DNA from: Cyclobacterium jeungdonense
Lineage (GTDB): Bacteria > Bacteroidota > Bacteroidia > Cytophagales > Cyclobacteriaceae
NCBI RefSeq assembly: GCF_010994275.1
Contig: NZ_WMCD01000001.1
Location: 1,054,001-1,118,000, forward strand
Direction: 5' to 3'
Length of the DNA: 64,000 nt
Below the pieces are notes generated by a model. The model had not been told where the DNA came from, did not search any database, and saw only the letters and a list, made by a program, of their open reading frames with translations. The translations under genes and the position numbers were made by a program. Shown here piece by piece: positions 10,168-18,302 of this stretch; the first letter of the stretch is position 1; every line of letters starts with the position of its first letter.

Positions 10168-10851
10168 TCATTGTTTTTGAAGGGGTGGGAAATAGAGCGT
10201 CTGTCCGGGTTTTAAGTTCCTGAAATTTACCAGCTTATTCGCCCTGGCTACCTCCAGGTAGTATCCAGGGTCTCCATAAATTCTTTGCGCCATAAGGGGA
10301 AGGTTTTCCCCTGCTTTTACTACGCGGTAATGGGTCAGATCCGGAGAACTGTTATTCTCTTTTGCTGCCCGAAGGTTGTCCTCAACGAACCCCTTGAATT
10401 TGGCTTTTGCCAGGGCTCGTAATGGGGTCCCATCCGAGCGAAACAACTTAAACTCTAGCGACATTTCTGTGAGGCAACCTTTGAACAATAAACTGCCCCA
10501 GGAAATCATGACATAATTGGGTTTATGTTCTTCCCCATTATAATCCAAAATCACTTTTTTAAAGTGTTCGATATCGTCGATTACCCCATCTTCCAGCGCT
10601 TCCTTACCGGGCACAATGCCCGTGCGGTCAAACAGGAAATCCAGATCAAGTTCCTCCGGAAGTTTTTTATTAAAGCGGGTAGGCGCTGCACTGGTCCCAG
10701 GCGCCTGATCTTCGTTTTGATCTATCTTGTATTGGTACAGGTATTTCTCTGGGTTTAATAGGGTAGAGAATTCCCCATCAGCCACCTTTTCATTAAATTC
10801 CGGGTCGCTGTATGCGATTAATTTCAATTTTTCCAGCTTTCCTTCACTCAT
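10168..10851 (-). CDS. eCIS LysM-containing inner baseplate protein, Afp7-like
   Basis: A 227-aa protein. The N-terminal about 165 residues match the contractile injection tube-protein/Afp7 type: LNPEKYLYQYKI, then FLFDRTG, then NYVMISWGSLLFKGCLTEM. A C-terminal LysM-like module (residues about 175-225, HYRVVKAGENLPLMAQRIYG to LKPGQTLYFPP) follows. In phage gp53-type proteins a LysM domain glues baseplate wedges around the hub rather than binding peptidoglycan. It is encoded between the DUF5908 protein and the spike, with gaps of 4 and 1 bases, as expected for a baseplate adaptor. Confidence 0.9.
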   Translation of the reverse strand: MSEGKLEKLKLIAYSDPEFNEKVADGEFSTLLNPEKYLYQYKIDQNEDQAPGTSAAPTRFNKKLPEELDLDFLFDRTGIVPGKEALEDGVIDDIEHFKKVILDYNGEEHKPNYVMISWGSLLFKGCLTEMSLEFKLFRSDGTPLRALAKAKFKGFVEDNLRAAKENNSSPDLTHYRVVKAGENLPLMAQRIYGDPGYYLEVARANKLVNFRNLKPGQTLYFPPLQKQ

Positions 10852-10855
10852 GCTT

Positions 10856-11005
10856 TTACCTTTCTTTTTGAAGTTTGAGCAATTCCATAACCTGCTCCAC
10901 GCATATGGCTACCAGTTCATCCTTTCCGGTACTTTTTCCTTTCGTCGTTTTTCCCGAATCATCCACATTGATTTTAATGTGCAATTCTTTAATTTCTATG
11001 GGCAT
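10856..11005 (-). CDS. DUF5908-type small eCIS protein (49 aa)
   Basis: A short gene encoding 49 residues, beginning MPIEIKELHIKINVDDSGKT and ending ELLKLQKER. The start ATG shares one base with the TGA stop of the second tube gene, and the stop lies 4 bases before the LysM gene, so it fills the gap exactly. The N-terminal Met-Pro-Ile-Glu-Ile-(Lys/Arg)-Glu-Leu-x-Ile-Lys pattern matches my memory of DUF5908, small proteins found in Bacteroidota eCIS loci next to tube genes. The Cys in VAICVEQVMELL and the amphipathic C-terminal helix suggest a binding peptide or chaperone-like role. Function is unknown. Confidence 0.85.
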   Translation of the reverse strand: MPIEIKELHIKINVDDSGKTTKGKSTGKDELVAICVEQVMELLKLQKER

Positions 11006-11445
11006 CAATCTAAAATTTTAAAATAGTGGTATGAAAATTCGAGGGTTTCTATGACCAGTTTGCTTTCCTGCGCATTAAAATCATCTATTGCCCATTTGAC
11101 CGGGAAGGCATGGACTACATTCCAGGTCCGCAAAGGCTCGTGCTTTTCATTCAAAAGGCGAATGGTGAGATCTTTGGGTGCGAATTCAAAACCCTCCATG
11201 GCATCTCTGCACCATTGGATCAGCTCTGATTCTACCGCCATTCCTCTTTTCAAAACCAGGTTCGGGTATTTGGTTTTTACCGGAAACTTATGCTTGAACC
11301 TGTTTTCACCCCCTTCAGCAAATTCCTCTGTCTCCATATCTACGGATAGTCCGGAAACGGACTGAAATTGAGTTTCAACATCTTCTTCCAGTCCGGTAAA
11401 ACTGACAGAAAAATGAAAACCTACTGGCGGGTAATCATAAGCCAT
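11005..11445 (-). CDS. eCIS inner tube protein, gp19-like (second copy)
   Basis: A 146-aa T4-gp19-family tube protein. It begins with YPPVGFHFSVSF, followed by FQSVSGLSVDMETEEFAEGG and KYPNLVLKRGM, the conserved tube-ring signatures, and ends in an IETLEFSYHYF strand. It lies 2 bases after the first tube gene. In Afp/PVC-type systems one gp19 paralogue builds the long inner tube and another makes the initiating ring on the spike. The closeness of this copy to the baseplate genes suggests it is the Afp5-type initiator, but which paralogue does which is inference. Confidence 0.92.
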   Translation of the reverse strand: MAYDYPPVGFHFSVSFTGLEEDVETQFQSVSGLSVDMETEEFAEGGENRFKHKFPVKTKYPNLVLKRGMAVESELIQWCRDAMEGFEFAPKDLTIRLLNEKHEPLRTWNVVHAFPVKWAIDDFNAQESKLVIETLEFSYHYFKILD

Positions 11446-11447
11446 AC

Positions 11448-11876
11448 CTATTCGTTTTGAATGCTCAGACCCTCATGAACTAACTCCATGCTTTCGATCG
11501 CCACCTCATTGCCATCTGCTTTTAAATCTGTCGATTGCACTTTGGTAGGCCAGGCATTTTTTACTTTCCAGACCACCACGGGCTCGTGTTCCTCATTCAA
11601 TAGCGATATGGTAATGTCTCTCCTTTCTATTTGATTAAGTTGTACCGAATTCCACCAGGCATAAAACTCATTATCACTGGCAAACGTCCCTCTTTTGAGG
11701 GTAATGTTGCTAAATTTCTGCATCCCTGGCATTTTGGTCTTACTGTATTCGGGACTTGCCCCGTGCCGGTATTCGATGACCTCCGTTTCTACGTCCAGGC
11801 CAGAAACTTCTGTAAATCCTATATTCGTTCCAGCCCATTCTACCTGGAAGTGAAACTTAGATAATGGATAACTCAT
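11448..11876 (-). CDS. eCIS inner tube protein, gp19-like (first copy)
   Basis: A 142-aa gp19-family protein with FHFQVEWAGTNIGFTEVSGL, a FSNITLKRGTF motif and a C-terminal VAIESMELVHEGL strand. It follows the sheath gene by 33 bases, the widest gap in this part of the operon, which would suit independent high-level translation of a protein needed in hundreds of copies. That gap plus adjacency to the sheath makes it the better candidate for the main tube subunit (Afp1-type). The two tube proteins share fold motifs but are clearly divergent in sequence. Confidence 0.92.
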   Translation of the reverse strand: MSYPLSKFHFQVEWAGTNIGFTEVSGLDVETEVIEYRHGASPEYSKTKMPGMQKFSNITLKRGTFASDNEFYAWWNSVQLNQIERRDITISLLNEEHEPVVVWKVKNAWPTKVQSTDLKADGNEVAIESMELVHEGLSIQNE

Positions 11877-11909
11877 GGTTTGTTACATTTTAGGGTGAAA
11901 ATTTCGTAA

Positions 11910-13883
11910 TCAGGATTCCTGCATTTTGTGAGAAAATTTCAGGATTATAAATTCGGCGGGCCTTACTACTGCCATACCGATTTCCACAATCATCTTTCCT
12001 TCCAATACATCCATGGCAGTCATAGTCTGCCCCAGACCAATACGTACATAAAACGCATGCTCTGGTTTTGCACCTGCCAATGCGCCTGCTCGCCATTGCT
12101 GGATCAGGAAGTTTTCGATCATGGCACGCACTTTCACCCAGGTATTGGCATCGTTTGGTTCGAACACAAATTGTTCGGTGGCCTTTTTTGTCGATTCTTC
12201 TACCATATTGAAAAACCTTCTGACCGACACATAGCGCCATTCATTATCGTTACCTGCCAGCGTTCGCGCTCCCCAAACAAGGGTGCCTTTTCCGGTAAAA
12301 GAGCGGATGGCATTAATGGATTTACCAGCAATGGTATCCACATTCAGCCTGTCCTGCATGTCATTGGTGATTTTAACGCTTGGTTTTACCACATAATTTA
12401 AAGAAACATTTGCCGGGGCTTTCCAAACGCCAATATTTGAATCTACCCGTGCATACACCCCTGCTACTAATGAAGACGGGGGTAATATGACTTTCAGCTT
12501 ATTGATTTCAGCCTTGATGATATTGTAAGTGGCACTATCGATGGCCTCAACTTCGCTCAGAGAAACGCCTTCCAGTTCTCCTTCAGAAACCATATCCAGT
12601 TCTTCAATATCCAATAAAGCATCCAGAATGGTGGGATCAATTAAATCCAGAATCCCTTGCAAAAGGGCGTTAAAGTCGGTTGCAGTAAGGGTTGTTTGAG
12701 CGTCAGTAGAAGCTTGCTTAACAGCTGCCCCATTGACATCATCATTGAGAATATCCAAATGACCCTGGAGACCCTGGATCAAAGAAGGTAAATTTGCAGC
12801 ATCCTCTAGCTCATCATTCAATGCATTAGAAGCCTCGGTAGCAACCGTAGCTAAGGTTGCGTCCACTTCCTGTGCGAGTGCTGCCACGTTATTGGTATTC
12901 TCGACTACTTCAGTCATCAGGCCGGCAAAGGCATTCAACCCATCCACTATTCCCTGTAATGGATCGATTACCGTTGATTTCGAGGTGACCGCATTTTCGT
13001 CCGTTCCTGCCTGAATGACTGTATTGGCATCAGAAAATGCCGTAACATCCGCAGGCAAATCTGACATAATTACTTCCGCTTCCAGTAAAATATCATCTAC
13101 CTCCTCCAGTATATCTGAAACAGGGGACGCATCCGCTATGATGTGCGTTATTTCGATTTGCTCTGGATCGTATTCGTAATTTAAAATGGTTTCCAGATAA
13201 GGGAAATAGGCCGCTCCATATTTTTTTTGTTCCAGATCCGAGGTAATCATTTCTCTGATTCCGGTTTCTAGCGAAATTTCCGTTTCCATATTATTGGTAT
13301 AGGTATCCAAAATAGTAAAACGATCTCGCATCTTTCGGCATAAAGCCAGGGCGTTATTATACAAAGAATAAAACTCACTGGCATCCGGCAGAGAAGTAGC
13401 ATCCGGAAAAAGAATCAGCGTAGGTTCATCCTCTTTTTCCAATTCCTGCAAACCCACGTTTAAAGCAGCCAATGTTACAGGAGTTATTGGATCGGCATCT
13501 GCATAAACCCCTACTGAGATAATGTAACAGGGACCACCACCATTGGCAAAATAAGCCTGCAAGGAATAAAACATTAAAAAAGGAGACTTATCTTCCGGAT
13601 CGGGTTGCTCAACCAATATGTTTTTCTCTCCTAATTCTTCGGTTACCTGAACTTTAATTTCCGTTTCGGGTTCCGGTCCACCAAAAAAAGTCTCGTATTC
13701 CAATAAGGATACAATTCTCTTAGGTTGGTTCGAAAGGGTTTCGGTAGTATCTGCTTCTTTTTCACGGGCTTTTTCGGTGTATCCGATAAATGCCGGTATG
13801 GCGGTTTCTACCTGTGCTACGGATGGAGGAAATTTAGAAATTTCTTCAATGTAGACACCCGGGGTTCTGTAATTTGCTGCCAT
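11910..13883 (-). CDS. eCIS contractile sheath protein with long acidic insertion
   Basis: A 657-aa phage-tail-sheath protein. The N-terminus (YRTPGVYIEEISKFPPSV, then ETAIPAFIGYT) and the C-terminus (YVSVRRFFNMVEESTKKA through FYVRIGLGQTM to an EFIILKFSHKM end) match Afp2-4 and R-type pyocin sheaths, including the terminal strands that hold neighbouring subunits together. Between about residues 241 and 450 is an insertion rich in Ala, Asp, Glu and Leu, predicted mostly helical and lacking Cys. The conserved fold resumes at YNIIKAEINKL and LPPSSLVAGVYARVD. Afp/PVC sheaths are usually about 350-500 residues, so this one is enlarged. It is the only sheath gene seen. Confidence 0.93.
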   Translation of the reverse strand: MAANYRTPGVYIEEISKFPPSVAQVETAIPAFIGYTEKAREKEADTTETLSNQPKRIVSLLEYETFFGGPEPETEIKVQVTEELGEKNILVEQPDPEDKSPFLMFYSLQAYFANGGGPCYIISVGVYADADPITPVTLAALNVGLQELEKEDEPTLILFPDATSLPDASEFYSLYNNALALCRKMRDRFTILDTYTNNMETEISLETGIREMITSDLEQKKYGAAYFPYLETILNYEYDPEQIEITHIIADASPVSDILEEVDDILLEAEVIMSDLPADVTAFSDANTVIQAGTDENAVTSKSTVIDPLQGIVDGLNAFAGLMTEVVENTNNVAALAQEVDATLATVATEASNALNDELEDAANLPSLIQGLQGHLDILNDDVNGAAVKQASTDAQTTLTATDFNALLQGILDLIDPTILDALLDIEELDMVSEGELEGVSLSEVEAIDSATYNIIKAEINKLKVILPPSSLVAGVYARVDSNIGVWKAPANVSLNYVVKPSVKITNDMQDRLNVDTIAGKSINAIRSFTGKGTLVWGARTLAGNDNEWRYVSVRRFFNMVEESTKKATEQFVFEPNDANTWVKVRAMIENFLIQQWRAGALAGAKPEHAFYVRIGLGQTMTAMDVLEGKMIVEIGMAVVRPAEFIILKFSHKMQES

Positions 13884-13894
13884 GATTCATCCTG

Positions 13895-14752
13895 TTAAAT
13901 TGTGATCTCTGAATAATAATTGTTTCCATCTGAACTAATACGTTTACTCCCCGGATTGGGGAACCTAAATTGACTAATTGATCCCGCATCCACGTCGAAA
14001 TCGGCTTCCGGATCAAGTTCGACAAAGCCATTTTTTGTAAGCGGTTTGGGTTGGTTGGTTTCTATTTCCGTTCCACTGGAGGCATGCAAAAACCTCCAAT
14101 AGGTGCTTCGGTTATTAAAGTGAATTTTAAAAACGGTAGGATTTATTTTAATAGATTGATTGATATTTATCACGTTTCGCATCCCCGATTCTCCCTGCAT
14201 TCGTATTAAAATCAAACCTACTGGGGAAATTCCAGGATCCAAACGTGCGTATTTTTCCAACAATAGATGAAAATTTTCATCTGTTATCAGCCAATCTTCA
14301 GAAAAGTATTCGGCATCATTTTCCAGGGAAATCGGATGGAAACTCATATTCTCTGGTTCTTCTGGTTGAAAGTTGGAAAACAGCATTTTATTCCCAACAA
14401 GAAAGGGCATGTCGGTGTAATTTTCAAAATGCGGATCCTTGTATTCAACCGTAAAAGCTAGTGTCAACTCCTGCTCAATCGGAATAAAACTTTCCTGAGG
14501 CGCATCCTCGCTAACTCTTACCAAGATTCTAAGTTTACTGGGACTATTTTTTAAAAGGAATTGAAAGCGCTCAAATTTTCTCCGGGTTTCAATCGTTGGA
14601 TTAATTTTCAAAAAGGACTCCCAACGATAGTTATCCAGAGTTCTTTCTTTATCAGCGTCTGCCATGGTTTCAAACCGCTCCTCCCCATTATTTAAATGGA
14701 AATCGTGAAGGATATCAACAGAAAACAGGGTTTTATAATCCGCGGCCAACAT
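13895..14752 (-). CDS. Unrecognised eCIS operon protein (285 aa)
   Basis: This 285-aa protein sits between the DUF4255 gene (2-base gap) and the sheath gene (11-base gap), so it is almost certainly part of the particle or its assembly. It begins MLAADYKTLFSVDILHDFHL, has no signal peptide or membrane segment, and looks beta-rich. Features include NYRWESFLKINPTIETRRKF, a Pro-rich middle and a C-terminal FRFPNPGSKRISSDGNNYYS. I do not recognise a named domain. Position beside the terminator-type gene makes a cap or cap-adaptor role the best guess, by analogy with the cap proteins of Cytophagales eCIS such as AlgoCIS. This is inference only. Confidence 0.75.
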   Translation of the reverse strand: MLAADYKTLFSVDILHDFHLNNGEERFETMADADKERTLDNYRWESFLKINPTIETRRKFERFQFLLKNSPSKLRILVRVSEDAPQESFIPIEQELTLAFTVEYKDPHFENYTDMPFLVGNKMLFSNFQPEEPENMSFHPISLENDAEYFSEDWLITDENFHLLLEKYARLDPGISPVGLILIRMQGESGMRNVININQSIKINPTVFKIHFNNRSTYWRFLHASSGTEIETNQPKPLTKNGFVELDPEADFDVDAGSISQFRFPNPGSKRISSDGNNYYSEITI

Positions 14753-14754
14753 AA

Positions 14755-15351
14755 TCAGGATTGGTTTTTTAGGTCGGAACGAACACTCTGAATCAATGGC
14801 CCCTCGGACTGGCTCATATCCCTTTCCAAGGGAAGTAAGTTTAGCTGGTACAAGGCGGATGGAAATTGTTTCCCCCCGAGAGTTCCCCAGATAAAATTCA
14901 ACTCCTCGAAAGTAGGCGTGTATAACTCCATGGTAAACCGAAAATTTGCCACCTGCTGCATGGAGTCTAGTTCCCGGTCAAAGACAGTATTCCCCTGCGT
15001 AAACAATTTTTTTCCTTGAAAAAAAGAAATTACGGTTGATAAATCTTTAAGGGATTTGCTGTACATATTGCGGTTGGCTGAAAACAATAAAAATAAATGC
15101 AGGTGGATAACCCGATTCCGGTATTGAACCTGATCCTCCCTCAACTGATGATTTTGAAAATTCTTCATGGTTCCTTCCTCGTGGAGATTTACCAGGGTAA
15201 GTACCATTTTATCCCGCATGGCATCTGCTGCTTCCGAAGATCCCTCTGCCAGGGCGATGTTATCTATAATCAATTGAGAGTCTTCCAACCCCATTTCCTG
15301 AAAGTAGTGATTTACCTGCTCGCTTAGAATCTGAAAAACTTCAAAAATCAT
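14755..15351 (-). CDS. eCIS DUF4255/Pvc16-type tail terminator (cap) protein
   Basis: A 198-aa protein of the DUF4255 (Pvc16 N-terminal) type. Typical elements are a leading helix IFEVFQILSEQVNHYFQ, then MVLTLVNLHEEGTMKN, IHLHLFLLFSANRNMYSKSL and FTMELYTPTFEELNFIWGTLGG. In Afp and PVC this protein closes the tube-sheath end distal to the baseplate. It is the first gene of the operon. A Shine-Dalgarno-like AGGAG is centred about 9 bases before the ATG, which fixes the start. The 465-bp region upstream is shared with the divergent kefF-like gene. Confidence 0.9.
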   Translation of the reverse strand: MIFEVFQILSEQVNHYFQEMGLEDSQLIIDNIALAEGSSEAADAMRDKMVLTLVNLHEEGTMKNFQNHQLREDQVQYRNRVIHLHLFLLFSANRNMYSKSLKDLSTVISFFQGKKLFTQGNTVFDRELDSMQQVANFRFTMELYTPTFEELNFIWGTLGGKQFPSALYQLNLLPLERDMSQSEGPLIQSVRSDLKNQS

Positions 15352-15560
15352 AGGTACTCCTGCTAAATTTCACGCATCGAAAAGATATTGTATTTCTGAG
15401 CCTAAAAACGCCCGCTGCGATTTACCTTGAGAACGCCATTTGACATATATTCGGATTCACCCGACAAGCCAAAGACTCAATTGGTAGAATAGCTACCTTT
15501 CTACATCGAATAGTGACTAAATTTCGTCGCTCCGTATACTGTCAAAATTTAACACTACCT

Positions 15561-15574
15561 TTTCAAATTTGAAA
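15561..15574. promoter_or_regulatory. Perfect 14-base palindrome, candidate operator
   Basis: TTTCAAATTTGAAA reads the same on both strands. It lies 210 bases before the first eCIS codon and 243 bases before the kefF-like ATG, in the shared divergent region. AT-rich palindromes arise by chance in such DNA, so a regulator-binding role is a suggestion from symmetry and position only. Confidence 0.35.
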
Positions 15575-15684
15575 GAAATTTACTTTAAATCCAAGTGATT
15601 GAATAAAAATTTACAAGGTAAAAAATGAGTATTTGCGTATAGAAAAATAAAGTTTTAATCGGATATTTCTTTTATAGTACTTAA

Positions 15685-15707
15685 CGATTAAAAAAAAATA
15701 TTAATCG
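15685..15707. repeat. Inverted repeat with A-rich loop, possible weak terminator or operator
   Basis: CGATTAA (15685-15691) and TTAATCG (15701-15707) form a 7-base stem around an A-rich 9-base loop, followed on the plus strand by a T-rich run. The shape resembles a weak factor-independent terminator, but no plus-strand gene ends just upstream, so an operator or leader hairpin for the kefF-like gene is equally possible. Confidence 0.3.
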
Positions 15708-15816
15708 ATTTTTTATTTTCTCCCCTACCTATTGGAAACATTTAATAAAACTCTTTTATTCATATACTGGTGGTAATTTCCTTATCTATCCCACTATTGC
15801 AAACCAACTTGATATT

Positions 15817-16401
15817 ATGAAAAATATTCTGGTCGTTATGGCCCACCCCAAATTTGAGCATTCCAGAATAATCAAAGGCATGGTAAACGAGATCCAAGAG
15901 ATGCCTAATGTGACTATTCGTGATTTGTATGAACTGTACCCGGATTTTAATGTGAAGGTCCAACCAGAACAAGAATTTCTGCTGTTGGCAGACCTGCTTA
16001 TTTGGATGCACCCGGTCTACTGGTATTCTGCCCCAGCATTATTGAAACAATGGATAGATTTGGTTTTGGAATTCAATTGGGCCTATGGGCCCAGAGGGAA
16101 TTATCTTAAGGGGAAGTTGGTCTTTAGTGCCATTAGTACCGGAGGAACTGATGCAGCGTATACGACCAATGGAAAACACGGGCACGATCTAGCCGATTTT
16201 TTGCTTCCTTTTCGTCAAACTGCAGCCCTGTGTGGTATGAAGTACCTGCCACCATTTCATATCGGAGGGACCCACGAGATTGAGCCCCAGAAAATCAAGC
16301 AAGAGGCATTGTTGTTAAAATCGCTACTTGATTCCCTGTCCCAAACCGGGGATCATTCAAAGGTAAACCTGTTACCAAAGCTCAACCATTTTAATCCTTA
16401 A
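15817..16401 (+). CDS. NAD(P)H-dependent flavodoxin-like oxidoreductase, KefF/KefG-type
   Basis: A 194-aa protein of the flavodoxin-like NAD(P)H:quinone oxidoreductase family. It starts MKNILVVMAHPKFEHSRI, a modified FMN-phosphate loop, and carries LIWMHPVYWYSAPALLKQWIDLV and later FSAISTGGTDAAY, both typical of KefF/KefG and NQO1-like enzymes. KefF-type proteins bind the cytoplasmic side of Kef potassium efflux channels, activate them and reduce quinones during electrophile stress. The kef-type antiporter gene follows after only 4 bases, which supports this ancillary role. Substrate is not shown by the sequence. Confidence 0.88.
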   Translation: MKNILVVMAHPKFEHSRIIKGMVNEIQEMPNVTIRDLYELYPDFNVKVQPEQEFLLLADLLIWMHPVYWYSAPALLKQWIDLVLEFNWAYGPRGNYLKGKLVFSAISTGGTDAAYTTNGKHGHDLADFLLPFRQTAALCGMKYLPPFHIGGTHEIEPQKIKQEALLLKSLLDSLSQTGDHSKVNLLPKLNHFNP

Positions 16402-16405
16402 AAAT

Positions 16406-18295
16406 ATGGAGAATGGATTTCTATACCAGGCAATGATCTACTTGTCAGCGGCTATCGTTTGTGTGCCAATAGCTAAAAAATTGGGGATGGGTTCGGTACT
16501 GGGCTATCTGCTTGCAGGTATGATCATTGGCCCCTTTGTGCTGGGGTTTATAGGGGAAGAGGGTGAAGATATCCTTCATTTTGCAGAGTTTGGGGTGGTC
16601 ATGATGCTTTTTCTTATCGGATTAGAGCTAGAACCTGCAAAACTATGGAGCATGCGAAGCATGATCGGCAAGGTGGGGTTATCTCAAGTTGTCCTTACTA
16701 CTCTTCTACTCCTATTGGTTTTAAAAGTACTGGGTTTGCCATGGAAGCAGGCACTAGCTATCAGTTGCTCGCTGGCCCTTTCTTCCACCGCGATCGTGTT
16801 ACAATCCCTGGGAGAAAAAAATCTTTTAAACAGTGCTGCTGGGAAAAACTCCTTTGCTGTATTGCTGATGCAGGACATAGCGGTGATCCCCATTCTTGCC
16901 TTGCTCCCGCTGCTGGCTATGGATTCAGAAATGGTTCCAGAAGCAGCACTCCATAGTCCTATCTCCCAATTTTCCGCACTTGTACAAACTTCATTCGTTT
17001 TTGGAGCCGTAATTTTTATCGTCGTCTCCGGCCGGTACCTGCTTGTTCCTTTATTGCGACTCGTGGCAAAAACCAGGCTTCGCGAACTGTTTGTCGGCTC
17101 TGCGTTACTCATTATTGTTGGCATTGCATTTTTGATGGAAATGGTAGGTCTCAGCCCGGCATTAGGTGCCTTTCTTGGGGGCGTGGTACTGGCAAATTCC
17201 GAGTTTAAACATGAATTGGAAAGCGATCTCGAACCCTTCAAAGGGTTGTTACTGGGATTATTCTTTATTGCCGTAGGGGCGTCCATTAATTTTGGTTTAA
17301 TTGGTGAAAATTTCCTGGTTTTAGTAGCAGCAACCTTATCCCTATTGTTGTTAAAAAGTACCCTGCTTTTTGGAATCGGGAAGTATAACAAATTAGGTAC
17401 GGATCAAAATCTGATCTTTTCCCTCGGTTTGAGCCAGGTGGGTGAATTCGCTTTTGTTACCTTTTCGTTCGCCTCACAGTTGTCCATACTCGATGCCTCA
17501 ACTACGGAGTTTTTGATGGCCATCACCGCACTAAGCATGGCATGCACTCCTATCCTATTGCTGATCAATGAAAAATGGATACTTCCCAGGGTAGGTACCC
17601 GGGAACGAGAATCAAGAGAACAGGATTCAATTCATGAAAACAACAAGGTAATTTTAGCAGGATTCTCCCATTATGGCAGTACTGTCGGTCGTTTTCTACG
17701 GGCCAATGGGGTGCAGGCCACCATTTTGGACTTCGATTCAGATCGGGTGGATTTATTGAGAAAAATGGGATTTGAGGTGTACTATGGAGATGCCACGAGG
17801 GTGGATTTACTTGAAATGGCCGGAGCAAAAAATGCCATCATTTTTATTTCCGCGATAGAAGATCCGGATACCAATATCCGATTGATAGGCTTACTCCGAA
17901 AACACTTTCCCCATCTCGAACTGATGATGCGTGCCCAAAACCGGGCAGATGCTTTCGAGATGATGGAGATGGATGTCCAGCATATTTACAGGCAACATCT
18001 AGAAAGCGCTGTTCGAATGGGTAGGGATGTATTGATAAAATTAGGTTTCCGAGCCTTCACCGTACAGCGCCTGGCCCAAAATTTCATTAATTACGACGAG
18101 GAGGCACTCAAAGAGTTAATTAAGGTGAAAGATGATAAAAAAGCCTATATTTCAACCATTCGGCGCACTATTTCCATGCAGGAAGAACTGTTAAGTTCCG
18201 AATTACATCGTCGATTTAGTCTGAATGACCATGCCTGGGATGCTTCTGTGATCAAAGAAGGACTTAAAGAGCAAAAAGAAAAGGATAATTCTTAG
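16406..18295 (+). CDS. Glutathione-regulated-type K+/H+ antiporter, KefB/KefC family
   Basis: A 629-aa CPA2-family transporter. Residues about 1-385 hold a dozen hydrophobic segments typical of the Na+/H+ exchanger fold, including LGYLLAGMIIGPFVLG, a FLIGLELEP segment and a SCSLALSSTAIVLQSL segment. Residues about 405-520 form an RCK/TrkA-N Rossmann domain (VILAGFSHYGSTVGRFLRANG, then FDSDRVDLLRKMGFEVYYGDA) that in KefC binds nucleotide and thiol adducts. The nucleotide loop reads GFSHYG rather than the common GFGRFG, a small deviation. It is co-transcribed with the kefF-like gene. Predicted role: K+ efflux and cytoplasmic acidification under electrophile stress, in the inner membrane. Confidence 0.9.
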   Translation: MENGFLYQAMIYLSAAIVCVPIAKKLGMGSVLGYLLAGMIIGPFVLGFIGEEGEDILHFAEFGVVMMLFLIGLELEPAKLWSMRSMIGKVGLSQVVLTTLLLLLVLKVLGLPWKQALAISCSLALSSTAIVLQSLGEKNLLNSAAGKNSFAVLLMQDIAVIPILALLPLLAMDSEMVPEAALHSPISQFSALVQTSFVFGAVIFIVVSGRYLLVPLLRLVAKTRLRELFVGSALLIIVGIAFLMEMVGLSPALGAFLGGVVLANSEFKHELESDLEPFKGLLLGLFFIAVGASINFGLIGENFLVLVAATLSLLLLKSTLLFGIGKYNKLGTDQNLIFSLGLSQVGEFAFVTFSFASQLSILDASTTEFLMAITALSMACTPILLLINEKWILPRVGTRERESREQDSIHENNKVILAGFSHYGSTVGRFLRANGVQATILDFDSDRVDLLRKMGFEVYYGDATRVDLLEMAGAKNAIIFISAIEDPDTNIRLIGLLRKHFPHLELMMRAQNRADAFEMMEMDVQHIYRQHLESAVRMGRDVLIKLGFRAFTVQRLAQNFINYDEEALKELIKVKDDKKAYISTIRRTISMQEELLSSELHRRFSLNDHAWDASVIKEGLKEQKEKDNS

Positions 18296-18302
18296 AAAAT
18301 GG

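Larger units (their letters stand above)
15352..15816. other. Divergent intergenic region between eCIS operon and kefF-like gene
   Basis: 465 AT-rich bases without a credible gene separate the leftward eCIS operon from the rightward kefF-kefC pair. The region must hold both promoters. I find a perfect 14-base palindrome near its middle and a 7-base inverted repeat with an A-rich loop, described separately. I could not fix a convincing Bacteroidota-type TTTG / TAnnTTTG promoter for either direction by eye. Confidence 0.6.

Noticed and set aside
11890..12401. Readings opposite or alternative to the sheath C-terminus
   Set aside because: They are out-of-frame shadows of the sheath gene, whose fold motifs are clear there.
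1..15351. Prophage or R-type tailocin
   Set aside because: No capsid, portal, terminase, holin or lysis gene is visible. DUF4255, DUF5908 and PAAR with VgrG-like spike fit an eCIS better.
16684..17391. Long reverse-strand reading of 235 codons
   Set aside because: It lies wholly within the well-supported kefC-like gene, is rich in Ser, Asn and Pro and shows no domain.
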